Below are positions 48,978 to 58,000 of a stretch of 64,000 nt of DNA, piece by piece. The DNA is from Candidatus Desulfovibrio intestinipullorum (GTDB taxonomy: Bacteria > Desulfobacterota > Desulfovibrionia > Desulfovibrionales > Desulfovibrionaceae). The notes beneath the pieces were generated by a model, which worked only from the letters and a program-made list of their open reading frames with translations, made no database searches and was not told the DNA's origin. The stretch covers positions 45,586-109,585 of the forward strand of contig DXHV01000083.1 in assembly GCA_019113165.1 (NCBI GenBank), given 5' to 3'. The translations under genes and the position numbers were made by a program. Within the stretch, counting starts at the first letter, position 1. Each line of letters begins with the position of its first letter.

Positions 48978-50687
48978 ATGTTTGACACTGTCGTCCTGGG
49001 CCGATCCTGCCCAAAGAAAGAATACGAAACCTATGCACCGCACATGCGCATGAAGCTCTTCCAGGCCCAGCGCATCTGCAGGGATCGCAAGATTCCGCTG
49101 CTCATCATTATCAGCGGCGTGGACGGCTCGGGCCGCGGTGCAGTCATGAACCTGCTCTCCGAATGGATGGACGGGAAATTTTTGCACAACTTTGTCTTCT
49201 GGCAGCCCACGGACGACGAGCGCGAGCGTCCCCTGGAATGGCGCTTCTGGCGCTGCCTGCCCGGCAAGGGCGAGACCTCGGTCTTCTTTGACGGCTGGTA
49301 CGGCTCCACCATGCGCCAGCACTGCTGCGGAGAACTCGATGCCAAGGAATTTCTCTCCCGCATGTACGAGTTCAAGGGCCTGGAGGAAAGCCTGGCCCTG
49401 TCCGGCATGGCCATTGTGAAGATCTGGCTGCACCTGGACCGCAAGACCCATGACAAGCGTCTCAAGAACAGGCTGGAGCACAAGACCCTGCGCCACTTCA
49501 CGCCCTACGACAAGAAGACCTCGGGCAACTACGATGCCCTGGTGGCCGCAGCCTCCCAGGGCATTACCCTGACCGACCGCAACTACGCGCCCTGGACCAT
49601 CATCGACGCAGCCGATGCCAACTTCCGCAACCTGGCCGTGGCCAAGGCCATCGTGGACACGGTCAATCGCGTCCTGCCCATTCAGAAGGCCAGGGAGGCA
49701 GGCCTGAAAATCGCGGCCAAGGCCGAGGAAAAGCTCGAGCAGGCCTCCCTGAGCTTTGCCAGCCCAGAGGCGCATCAGGTTGGGGAGGCTGCCGACGCAA
49801 CAGCTGTACAGGACCAGAAAGATCCGAAAAAAGGGAAGGACCAGAAGGACGGATTCGACAATGCCCATGCTGCGGACACGGCCTACGTCCCCACGCAGAC
49901 CGGCACAGGCATGCAGCCCATCGAGCGCCGAGGCTTTCTGGCCACAGTTCCCCTGACCACCCTGGAGGCCATTGATCTTTCGCCCACCATTGCGCAGGAC
50001 GAGTACAAGAAGGAATTGAAGAAGCTGCAGGAAGAGCTGCAGGATCTCACCTATCAGGCCTACAAAAATCACATATCCAGCACACTTATCTTCGAGGGTA
50101 TGGACGCTGCCGGCAAGGGCGGCACCATCCGCCGCCTGCTGGCCGGCGTGGACGCCCGTATCTCCCGCGTCATTCCCATCAGCTCGCCCTCGGACGAAGA
50201 ACTGGCCCACCACTATCTGTGGCGCTTCTGGCGCCACATCCCGCGCTCGGGCTTTGTGACCATCTACGACCGATCCTGGTACGGCCGCGTGCTGGTGGAG
50301 CGGGTGGAGGAACTCACCCCCCGCAGGGACTGGAGCCGGGCCTACGAGGAAATCAACCACTTCGAGCATCAGCTCACCAAGAACAACAACATCCTGCTCA
50401 AGTTCTGGCTGCACATCTCCTCCGAAGAGGAGCTCAGACGCTTCAAGGAACGCGAGAACACGCCCTGGAAGCGCTATAAGATAACACCCGAAGACTGGCG
50501 CAACCGGGAAAAGTGGGATCAGTACCTGGTGGCTGCGGACGAGATGTTCCTGCGCACCAGCACAGCCTACGCGCCCTGGCACATCCTCTCGGCCGAGGAC
50601 AAGAAGTACGCCCGCGTCACGGCCCTGAAGATCTGGCGCGATGCCCTGGTCCGGGCCCTGGAAGCCGCAAAGGCCGGCGAGAAGTAG
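48978..50687 (+). CDS. pap: Polyphosphate:AMP phosphotransferase (two PPK2 domains)
   Basis: 569 residues. Uses polyphosphate to turn AMP into ADP. Two PPK2 kinase domains in tandem: the first has Walker A GVDGSGRGAVMN (about 47-58), the second GMDAAGKGGTIRRLL (about 374-388) with the lid motif YDRSWYGRVLVERVE. Residues about 240-310 form a charged linker. The duplicated layout marks class II PPK2 (PAP); in such proteins the C-terminal domain is the active one, and the first domain's GSGRGA lacks the usual lysine here. AGGGA precedes ATG 48978. Confidence 0.93.
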   Translation: MFDTVVLGRSCPKKEYETYAPHMRMKLFQAQRICRDRKIPLLIIISGVDGSGRGAVMNLLSEWMDGKFLHNFVFWQPTDDERERPLEWRFWRCLPGKGETSVFFDGWYGSTMRQHCCGELDAKEFLSRMYEFKGLEESLALSGMAIVKIWLHLDRKTHDKRLKNRLEHKTLRHFTPYDKKTSGNYDALVAAASQGITLTDRNYAPWTIIDAADANFRNLAVAKAIVDTVNRVLPIQKAREAGLKIAAKAEEKLEQASLSFASPEAHQVGEAADATAVQDQKDPKKGKDQKDGFDNAHAADTAYVPTQTGTGMQPIERRGFLATVPLTTLEAIDLSPTIAQDEYKKELKKLQEELQDLTYQAYKNHISSTLIFEGMDAAGKGGTIRRLLAGVDARISRVIPISSPSDEELAHHYLWRFWRHIPRSGFVTIYDRSWYGRVLVERVEELTPRRDWSRAYEEINHFEHQLTKNNNILLKFWLHISSEEELRRFKERENTPWKRYKITPEDWRNREKWDQYLVAADEMFLRTSTAYAPWHILSAEDKKYARVTALKIWRDALVRALEAAKAGEK

Positions 50688-50816
50688 TCCGCCTGACACT
50701 CCGGACGGCGAACTTCCTGATCATCCCAACAGGCTTGCATCCTGCAACAACGGAGGCAGACGCCCGTGCCACCTGTCCGCTCCGCATGGACAGGAGGCAG
50801 CGGGCCTGAAAGCGAC

Positions 50817-51590
50817 ATGAACACACTCTTTTTCCCATTCTTGAAACGGGCCGCCTGTGCCCTGGCCGTGGCGGCGTCCCTGAGCCTGCCGACTGCTGCC
50901 CAGGCTCAGGGCAATACCACCAACGACAGCTTCAACACGGCCAAGCGCCTGCTCGAGCGCCAAGTCTACCACGACCACAGGGTCACTCTCTACTGCGGCG
51001 CGTCCTTTGACAACAGGAAAAACATAGATCTGCCCTCGGGCTTTGTGACGCCATCCCATGCCAGGCGCGCCCTGCGCGTGGAATGGGAGCACGCCGTGCC
51101 GGCGGAAAACTTCGGCCGGGCCTTCAGGGAATGGCGCGAGGGCGATGCGCAGTGCGTGAGCAACAAGGGCAAGGCCTTCAAGGGCCGTCGCTGCGCCGAA
51201 AAGGTGAACCAGCGCTACCGCTACATGCAGGCCGACATGTACAACCTCTTTCCGGCCATAGGTGCCGTCAATGCCGTGCGCGGCAACAAGCAGTACTCCG
51301 AGCTGCCGGGCACGGCCCCGACCTTCGGCAGCTGCGAGGCCAGGGTGGACGGCAACCGCTTCGAGCCGCCGGCCCGCGCCAGGGGCGCCGTGGCCAGGGC
51401 AGCCCTCTACATGGCCGATTCCTACCCCGAATACCGCCTGAGCCGGCAGCAGCAGCGCCTCTTTACGGCCTGGGATCGCCAGTATCCCGTGGATGCCTGG
51501 GAGTGCACGCGCACGCGGCGCATAGAAAAGCTGCAGGGCAATGAAAACCGCTTTGTGAAGCGGGCCTGCCAGGAACGCAACCTTTGGTAG
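50817..51590 (+). CDS. endA: Endonuclease I (EndA-like), secreted
   Basis: 257 residues. Signal peptide with core ALAVAASLSLPTAAQAQ, then the endonuclease I fold: HRVTLYCGASFD, the catalytic block RVEWEHAVPAENFGRAF (E-W-E-H-x-V-P), VNQRYRYMQADMYNLFPA and FEPPARARGAVARA (R-G-x-x-A-R). Non-specific periplasmic nuclease that degrades double-stranded DNA. ATG 50817 gives the proper signal peptide; AGGAGG is farther upstream than usual. A perfect stem follows at 51615-51637. Confidence 0.93.
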   Translation: MNTLFFPFLKRAACALAVAASLSLPTAAQAQGNTTNDSFNTAKRLLERQVYHDHRVTLYCGASFDNRKNIDLPSGFVTPSHARRALRVEWEHAVPAENFGRAFREWREGDAQCVSNKGKAFKGRRCAEKVNQRYRYMQADMYNLFPAIGAVNAVRGNKQYSELPGTAPTFGSCEARVDGNRFEPPARARGAVARAALYMADSYPEYRLSRQQQRLFTAWDRQYPVDAWECTRTRRIEKLQGNENRFVKRACQERNLW

Positions 51591-51614
51591 GCCGATTGCC
51601 GACAGCCTGATTCC

Positions 51615-51637
51615 AGGGCTCCTGCTGCAGGAGCCCT
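51615..51637 (+). terminator. Hairpin after the endonuclease gene
   Basis: AGGGCTCCTG and CAGGAGCCCT form a perfect 10-bp stem with a CTG loop. No T run; a second perfect 12-bp stem (51665-51676 with 51689-51700) follows before the acetyltransferase gene. Confidence 0.6.
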
Positions 51638-51758
51638 GCCCATACCACAGCCTGAAAAATACAGCATGGTGCAGAAAGGATCTGTCCCTTCTGCACCATG
51701 TGCGTCCTTGCAGATAGTCCTCTTTGTTCCCCCAGGACGACGTCAGGGAGGTCTCCCC

Positions 51759-52328
51759 TTGTCCACGTTATCCCCATTGTCCGCGGCTTCCTCCGGCAGC
51801 CCCCTGTTCCGCAAGGCAACAGAACAGGACCTTGATGCCATTACAGCCATCTACGACCGCATTCTTGCCCTGGAAGAGGCAGGCTCTGGCACCACAGGCT
51901 GGGTCCGCCACATCTATCCCACCAGGGACACGGCCCTGACGGCCCTGAAACGGGACGACCTCTTTGTGCAGGAAACGGACGGTCAGGTGACCGGAGCCGC
52001 TGTCCTCAACCAGCTGCAGGTGGACGTTTACAAGGGCGCGCCCTGGCAGCATGCGGCCCCGGACGAAAAGGTTATGGTGCTGCACACCCTGGTCATCGAT
52101 CCCCTGCACAAGGGCAAGGGCCTGGGCCGGGCCTTTGTGCGCTTCTACGAGGACTATGCCCTGCAGCAGGGCTGCCCCTTCCTGCGCATGGACACCAATG
52201 CCCGCAACCTGCCGGCCAGGGCCTTCTACAAGAAGCTCAACTACCAGGAGATTGCCATCGTGCCCTGCGTCTTCAACGGCATAGCCGACGTGCAGCTCGT
52301 GCTGCTGGAAAAGAAGCTCTCCGCCTGA
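51759..52328 (+). CDS. GNAT-family N-acetyltransferase
   Basis: 189 residues if started at TTG 51759 (GGGAGG 7 bases upstream); an ATG at 51666 would add 31 residues but lies inside a strong hairpin. GNAT motifs: FRKATEQDLDAITAIYDRIL, VMVLHTLVIDPLHKGKGLG (motif A, Q/R-x-x-G-x-G/A with K-G-K-G-L-G) and RNLPARAFYKKLNYQEI (motif B). Substrate unknown. Single gene between endA and a convergent MarR gene. Confidence 0.88.
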   Translation: MSTLSPLSAASSGSPLFRKATEQDLDAITAIYDRILALEEAGSGTTGWVRHIYPTRDTALTALKRDDLFVQETDGQVTGAAVLNQLQVDVYKGAPWQHAAPDEKVMVLHTLVIDPLHKGKGLGRAFVRFYEDYALQQGCPFLRMDTNARNLPARAFYKKLNYQEIAIVPCVFNGIADVQLVLLEKKLSA

Positions 52329-52374
52329 GCCCCCTGCAGGCAAAGGCAGGGATCGTCGCAAAGGAACGAGGTCC

Positions 52375-52881
52375 TCAGGCCCCCGGTTCCCTCTCTCCGG
52401 GCGCCCGGGTCGCCGGCTCGTCCACGCAGCGGGCCAGCAGGCGCTCCAGCATGTCCAGTTCTTCCGTTGTGAGCCGCTCTTCCAGCAGGGCATTGAGGCC
52501 TGTGGAAATGCGGTCCACGGCAGGCCTGATCGCCCGCCCCTTTTCGGTGAGATGCACGCGCAGGCTGCGCAAATCCCTGGGATTCTGCTCGCGCTGCACA
52601 TAGCCGTGCTTTTCCAGCTTTTCCACCAGCACCGTGGAGGTGGACTTGCTGCGGCCTATGAGACGGGCCAGCTCGCTCATGGTGCAGCTCTCCCGCACAA
52701 AAAGGTGGGCCAGGATGTCGCCGTGACTTGGCACCACGCCGACCATGCCGGCCCGTTCCAGCTCCTGCACAATATAGGCATGCCCCTTCTTGTGGAGCCT
52801 GGACACGTAGGAGAACACCATGCGCTGCCGTGGCGCCTGTTCTCCGGCCTCTTCCCGTCTTGCTTCGCTCTCTGCTTCCAT
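52375..52881 (-). CDS. MarR-family transcriptional regulator
   Basis: 168 residues. Winged helix: CTMSELARLIGRSKSTSTVLVEKLEKHGYV (recognition helix, read in parts), wing RDLRSLRVHLTEKG, and dimerising helices at both ends. Start ATG 52881 has GGGAG upstream; an ATG at 52920 would add 13 residues without a ribosome site. The next gene on the same strand upstream encodes a PNPOx-like flavoprotein, a plausible partner. Confidence 0.87.
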   Translation of the reverse strand: MEAESEARREEAGEQAPRQRMVFSYVSRLHKKGHAYIVQELERAGMVGVVPSHGDILAHLFVRESCTMSELARLIGRSKSTSTVLVEKLEKHGYVQREQNPRDLRSLRVHLTEKGRAIRPAVDRISTGLNALLEERLTTEELDMLERLLARCVDEPATRAPGEREPGA

Positions 52882-53004
52882 TGCCTTGCTCCCGTGCCCT
52901 CTGCCGTGCGCTGTGCCCATGAATGTTCATCAAGGACCAGAAGCTCCCAGGTCGCAGGCCCCGGAGCAATGCACAGGCAGCAGGCCTCCCGAATGTCCAG
53001 GGGA

Positions 53005-53541
53005 CTAGCCGCGTTCCTTGCAGGTGATGGTGTCGGCCACCACCTTGAACAGGCAGAGCCTGGCCAGCCGCTCTGCGCTCTCTTCCCGGTCCGGCCGGCC
53101 ATTGTGCCTGCGCAGGGCCGAGAGGGCCGCACGCCGCTCCGCCTCGTCTTCCAGAATGGTGGCTGTGCCTGTGGCCACGACGCACTGATAGCGCAGGCCG
53201 CGATGGCCCCTGTGCCCGTTTCCGCCCGCTTCGCCACTCCGATCGGCGTCTTCCCTGCCGCAGCAGGCTTCCGTGCTCCCGGCCTCGGGCCTGGGGCGCG
53301 GCGTATAGATGGTGGCCTCCACGCAGACCCTGGGATTTTTGGCCATGATGTCCAGCTTGCGGCCTTCCCTGGCACAGTGGAAATAGAAGACGCACGTCTG
53401 CTCGTCCATCTCCACGCCAAAGTTCATGGGAATTACGTAGGGTTCGCTGCCGTCAGAGAGGCCCAAGTGGACAAGGGGGCAGTCCTCGAGAATTTCCCGC
53501 ATGTGTTTGCGATCGGTGACTTCCAGATCTGTTCTGCGCAT
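53005..53541 (-). CDS. Pyridoxamine 5'-phosphate oxidase-like flavoprotein (Nim-type)
   Basis: 178 residues. Split-barrel FMN-binding pattern: RRTDLEVTDRKHMREILED, LGLSDGSEPYVIPMNFGVE, CVFYFHCAREGRKLDIMAKNPRVCVE (read in parts). This matches the 5-nitroimidazole antibiotic resistance (NimA)-like group. A Cys/Gly/Arg-rich loop about residues 90-115 (EACCGREDADRSGEAGG) is an odd insertion. GGAG precedes the ATG. Probably reduces a small molecule with FMN; it may be controlled by the MarR gene. Confidence 0.85.
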   Translation of the reverse strand: MRRTDLEVTDRKHMREILEDCPLVHLGLSDGSEPYVIPMNFGVEMDEQTCVFYFHCAREGRKLDIMAKNPRVCVEATIYTPRPRPEAGSTEACCGREDADRSGEAGGNGHRGHRGLRYQCVVATGTATILEDEAERRAALSALRRHNGRPDREESAERLARLCLFKVVADTITCKERG

Positions 53542-54018
53542 GGGTACTCCGTGATGTGCTCCGTGCTGGATGTGCTCCGTTGAGAGGTGCTCTTTTTGGA
53601 TGGTGTGCCGGACAGGTTGCCAGGCAGGAGCCAGGACCTGTCTGCTTCCGGATGGACGTTTTTGGTGCGAGCCATTCGGGCCCTGCGGCCCAGGACTCGC
53701 CTGGTCCCCGGGGTCGTTCGGCGTCGAACAGGAAGAACTACCCCGAAGCCGTCCCTTTGACAACACGCGGGATCCGGGCCCTGCAATCTGAACCTGCAGA
53801 AGGACAGGGCACGACCCCTGTCTGCCAGTGAGCAGCAGATCGGGGACAACGGACAAAGAACAGGGGCCAGGGGACAAAAACCATCTGACGCCCAGGTTCG
53901 ATGTCTGACAAGGATCCAGGTCACACGACTCGCAAAAAGAGGCTGCCAGCAGGTCCCCGGACTGCCAGATCCCCATTTTTTCCTTTTCTCCCCTCTTTTT
54001 CTTCCCCAAGGAGGCATC
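53542..54018. other. Divergent intergenic region
   Basis: About 480 bp between the divergent PNPOx-like and ketopantoate-reductase genes. Many short open frames, none with a good start. No clear promoter pair, hairpin with T run or RNA gene recognised. AAGGAGG of the panE-like gene is at its right end. Confidence 0.45.
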
Positions 54019-54951
54019 ATGTCCGCCACAGGCTTTCACACTCCGGCTGCCGTCTCGCTCATCGGCCTTGGCGCCCTGGGCATTCTCTATGCCCACAGGC
54101 TCTCCCAGAAGCCCGAGGTCTGCACGCTCACCTGCATTGCCGACAGGGCAAGGCAGGCCCACTACGGCCAGGAAGGCATCTTCTGCAACGGCACGCCCTG
54201 CCACTTCACCCTGGCCGCTCCCGAGGACCCGCAGCCTCGTCCGGCCGATCTGCTCATCGTGGCCGTGAAGGGCACAACCCTTGCTTCGGCCATCACAGAC
54301 TGCAGGCAGCATGTGGGCCCTGGCACCGTCATCATCTCCCTTCTGAACGGCATCACCAGCGAAGAACACCTCGCCAGGGCCTACCCCGAAGCCCGCGTCC
54401 TCCACTGCATAGCCCAGGGCATGGACGCCCTGCGCACAAGGCACAGCCTCGTCTGCGGCCATCCCGGCGAGCTCATTCTGGGTACGGACAGGGAAGCCCT
54501 GCAGCCGGATGTTGCCCGGGTGCTTGCGCTCCTGCAGGCCTGCGACATTCCCTGCCGGGAAGACAAAGACATCATCCACAGGCTCTATGCCAAGTGGATG
54601 TTCAATGTGGGCATCAATCAGGTGGTGGCTGTCTTCGAGGGCACCTACGGCACCATACAGGTGGAAGGCCGGGCCAGGGACCTGTTCATCGCGGCCATGC
54701 GCGAAGCCATTGCGGTTGCCAACGCCTGCGGCATTGCCCTGAGCGAGCAGGATCTGCAGGAATACATTGCCCTGGCTGCTACTCTTGCCCCCGAGAGCAT
54801 GCCCTCCATGCGTCAGGACGCCCTGGCCCACAGAAAGACAGAAGTGGAGCTCTTTGCCGGCACTGTCCTTGCCAGGGCACGAGAGCTCGGCCTGGAGACA
54901 CCGATCAATGCCTGGCTCTACGAAAGGCTGCAGGCGCTGGAGAACGCCTAG
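54019..54951 (+). CDS. panE: 2-dehydropantoate 2-reductase (ketopantoate reductase family)
   Basis: 310 residues. Reduces 2-dehydropantoate to pantoate with NADPH in coenzyme A synthesis. Rossmann motif SLIGLGALGILYAHRL (G-x-G-A-x-G) at residues 13-28, catalytic lysine in LLIVAVKGTTL, LLNGITSEEHL, and the C-terminal YAKWMFNVGINQVVAV (K-W-x-x-N-x-x-x-N). Helical ending with SMRQDALAHRKTEVELFAG (S-M-x-Q-D, K-T-E) is diagnostic. AAGGAGG lies upstream. Confidence 0.9.
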   Translation: MSATGFHTPAAVSLIGLGALGILYAHRLSQKPEVCTLTCIADRARQAHYGQEGIFCNGTPCHFTLAAPEDPQPRPADLLIVAVKGTTLASAITDCRQHVGPGTVIISLLNGITSEEHLARAYPEARVLHCIAQGMDALRTRHSLVCGHPGELILGTDREALQPDVARVLALLQACDIPCREDKDIIHRLYAKWMFNVGINQVVAVFEGTYGTIQVEGRARDLFIAAMREAIAVANACGIALSEQDLQEYIALAATLAPESMPSMRQDALAHRKTEVELFAGTVLARARELGLETPINAWLYERLQALENA

Positions 54952-55082
54952 GCACGAGGAAGCAAAGAAGAGAACAGGCGAGCAGGACAGGACGGCCCCC
55001 GGGTGCGCCGGCGATTTTTCCCTCCTGCCAGACTCGTCCTGCCAGATGCCTCCTGGCGAGCCGCACCCTGACCGGCCCCGCC

Positions 55083-58000
55083 CTACCAGCTCACGGGAAT
55101 GCGCACCCTTTGTCCGGCCTTGTTGGCAAAGAGCACATAGCCGTGTTCCTGACCAAACTCGAAAAGCCCTCTGGTGATGACCACATCCTGCTGGCAGTAG
55201 GCGCGAATCTTGTCGATCTCGCCCTTCTTCCACCAGGCAAGGGCCTGCATGCCGTCACTGCTCTTGGCACGGCCCAGGGTGGCCATGCCCACATTGTCCA
55301 GGGAGACACGGTAGTGCAGGTACTTGTAGATCTCGGCCAGGATATCCAGACCCTTCAGCTTGTGCAGATCAAAGCCGGCAAAGGGCTGCAGCACCTTGTA
55401 GTCGAAGCGGAAGCTGTTGAAGCCCACCACCAGGCCTGCTGTGCGCAGCAGGGCAAAGAAGGCGCCCAGTTCCTCCTGGGCAAAGGATCGGTAGGCCGAC
55501 CCGTCCCAGCACACCACCACGCTCACGCCCATGCGCTCCGCATGCTGCCAGCCGCCGACCTCGGCGGCAGAGCGCCTGGTCTCCACGTCAAAGAACACGA
55601 CCGGACCGCCGTAATCCCTGCGCTGTCTGGGCGTTGCGGGCTGCACAGGGGCTGACGGGACGGACGGGACTGGCGGGGCTGGCGGCTGAACTGCGGACCG
55701 GGCTGCATGCCGGACGGCGGTTGCTGAGCCTGGCTCTGTGTCCGCGTCCCTGCCCGTCTTTGTGCCCGTCTTTATGTCAGTCTGTGCGGATCCGGCTCCA
55801 GGCACAGAGTCGGCTGTCCCGGCTCTGGCGGCACGCCTGCTGCCCGTGCCCGCTGCGGCCTTGTTGTCCCTGTGCAGTGCCCTGTCGGCAGCAGACAGAA
55901 AATCGAGCAGGCTGCCGGGCCGGCGCACGGGCTTCTGTACGCTTGCAGAAGCAGGATTGCTGTCCGCTGCAGCCTGTCCCCTGCGGGGCAGGGCCCGGGC
56001 TGCGGCTGCAGATTTGTCCGGATCATTCGGGTCATTCGGAGTATTCGGTTCATTCGGCCCGTCGTCTGCCCGTGCTTCAGCCTCCCCGCTCCCGGCAAAG
56101 ACAATGCTCTCGCCGGAGAAGGGGTCCACCAGGATGTCCTCTGCCGCTTCGGCCCCGGCCCTCTCCGGCCCGGACGTCAGATCAGACTCCGGGGCAGACT
56201 CCTGGCCAGGAAAACCGTCTGCTGCTTCCCTGTCGTCCGCTTCGGTCGCCTCATCCGGGCCCGACACCCGTGCAGACCTTTTCCTGCCTGTCCTGCGACC
56301 TGCCGGCTTTCCGGTCTGCTCATCAGCCTGCGCTCTGGGCGATTCCCGGGGTGCAGCAGCATCCTGATTCGTGTCCGAAACAGCGTCCGCCATCCTGGCA
56401 GCCTCGCGAACACTTTCGCCAGTCCCGTCCCCGTCTGGTCCGTCTGGTCCGTCAGAGCCGGCTGCCTGTTCCCCGGCCGCCGAGGCTGCCTCGATCACTT
56501 CTTCAAAGGACATGCCCTCGTCCCGGTGGGCCAGCAGGCATTCCACCAGGCACAGGGCGCCCTGCTTGTCCAGGGGCCTGTTGCCGGATCCGCACTTGGG
56601 CGACTGTATGCAGGAGGGGCAGCCCGTCTCGCAGGGGCACTGCACCAGGGTCTTGTGCACGCTCAACAAAAGCTCGTCGAGATGCCGGTAGGCGCCGGCG
56701 CACAGGCCGGCTCCCCCTGGCAGGCCGTCGTACACAAAGACCGCCGGTCCGCCCACCTGCAGATGCATGGGGATGGAGATGCCGCCAAAGTCGTTGCGAT
56801 CCGCCATGACCAGCAGGGGCATGAGGCCTATGGAGACGTGCTCCAGGGCATGGATGGAGCCCATGAAGTGATAAAACTGCTCTTCGACCTTCAGGCGGGC
56901 TTCCTCGGGGATGCACATCCACAGGCCCTCGGTCTCGAAGACCTGGGGCGGCAGCTCCAGGGGCTGTATGTCCAAAAGCCTGCGGCTGCCGTTGTCGCGG
57001 CGCTCGAAGCCCGTGACCTGCTCCGTGACCTTCAGCCGGCCCAGGTACACGGGCATGCCGAAGACCGTGCCCCGGCAGCGTGTGCTCAGAATTTCCGTGG
57101 ACTTGCTTGTGCGCACGCTGGTGTGCCAGTGCACCCTTCCGGGCCTGGCCAGGGCCGTGTGGCTGCCGAGATCGAGCTTGTCTATGACATAGGAGCGGCC
57201 CCTGTGCAGATAGACCGCGCCCTCATGGGTTTCCCTGAAGGCCTGATGGGCGTCCACGGATCCTATGATATGGCCCTCCGGGTCCACTATCTGAAAGGAC
57301 GTGCCGCTGCCGCGCAGGCTCACCTGACGCTGCGGCCGCTTGCGGGCAGCCAGCAGCTGGCGCCCGTCTGCCGAGCGCAGGAGCGTGCCCGTTTTTTCCA
57401 GATCCGTCAGGCAGGCGGCCACGGCCTCCCGGCGCAGCCAAGGCTCGCCGGCCACAAGAGGGGATTCCGCAGCCGCGCACTCAAGATGCCTTGAGAGGAT
57501 GACGGGATTGTCCGGGTTGAGCATGGCGCTCTCCGGGGGCCTGGCAAAGAACTGCTCCGGGTTGTGCACAAAGTACTGGTCCAGGGCGTCCTCGCCGCCA
57601 ATGAGCAGGACGCAGGACTCCTGGCCCTTGCGGCCCACCCGGCCGCCGCGCTGCAGGGTGGCCATGATGCTGCCGGGGTAGCCTACCAGGATGCAGACAT
57701 CCAGGGCGCCTATGTCGATGCCGAGCTCCAGGGCGCTTGTGCTCACCACGGCCAGCAGATCGCCGGAGGCCATGCGGGCCTCTATCTGGCGGCGCTCCTC
57801 GGGCAGGTAGCCTGCCCTGTAGGCGGAAATGCGCCTGGCTATGGGGCCTGCCTGCTGCGAGGCCCAGAGGCTCACAAGCTCGGTCATGCGCCGGGAGCGG
57901 CAGTAGACAATGGTGCGCAGCCTGCGGGCCAGGGCGGCCTTGAGGAGGTTGATGGCCAGGGTCGCGGGACTGGTCTCGGGCTCCATGAAGAGCATGTGCC

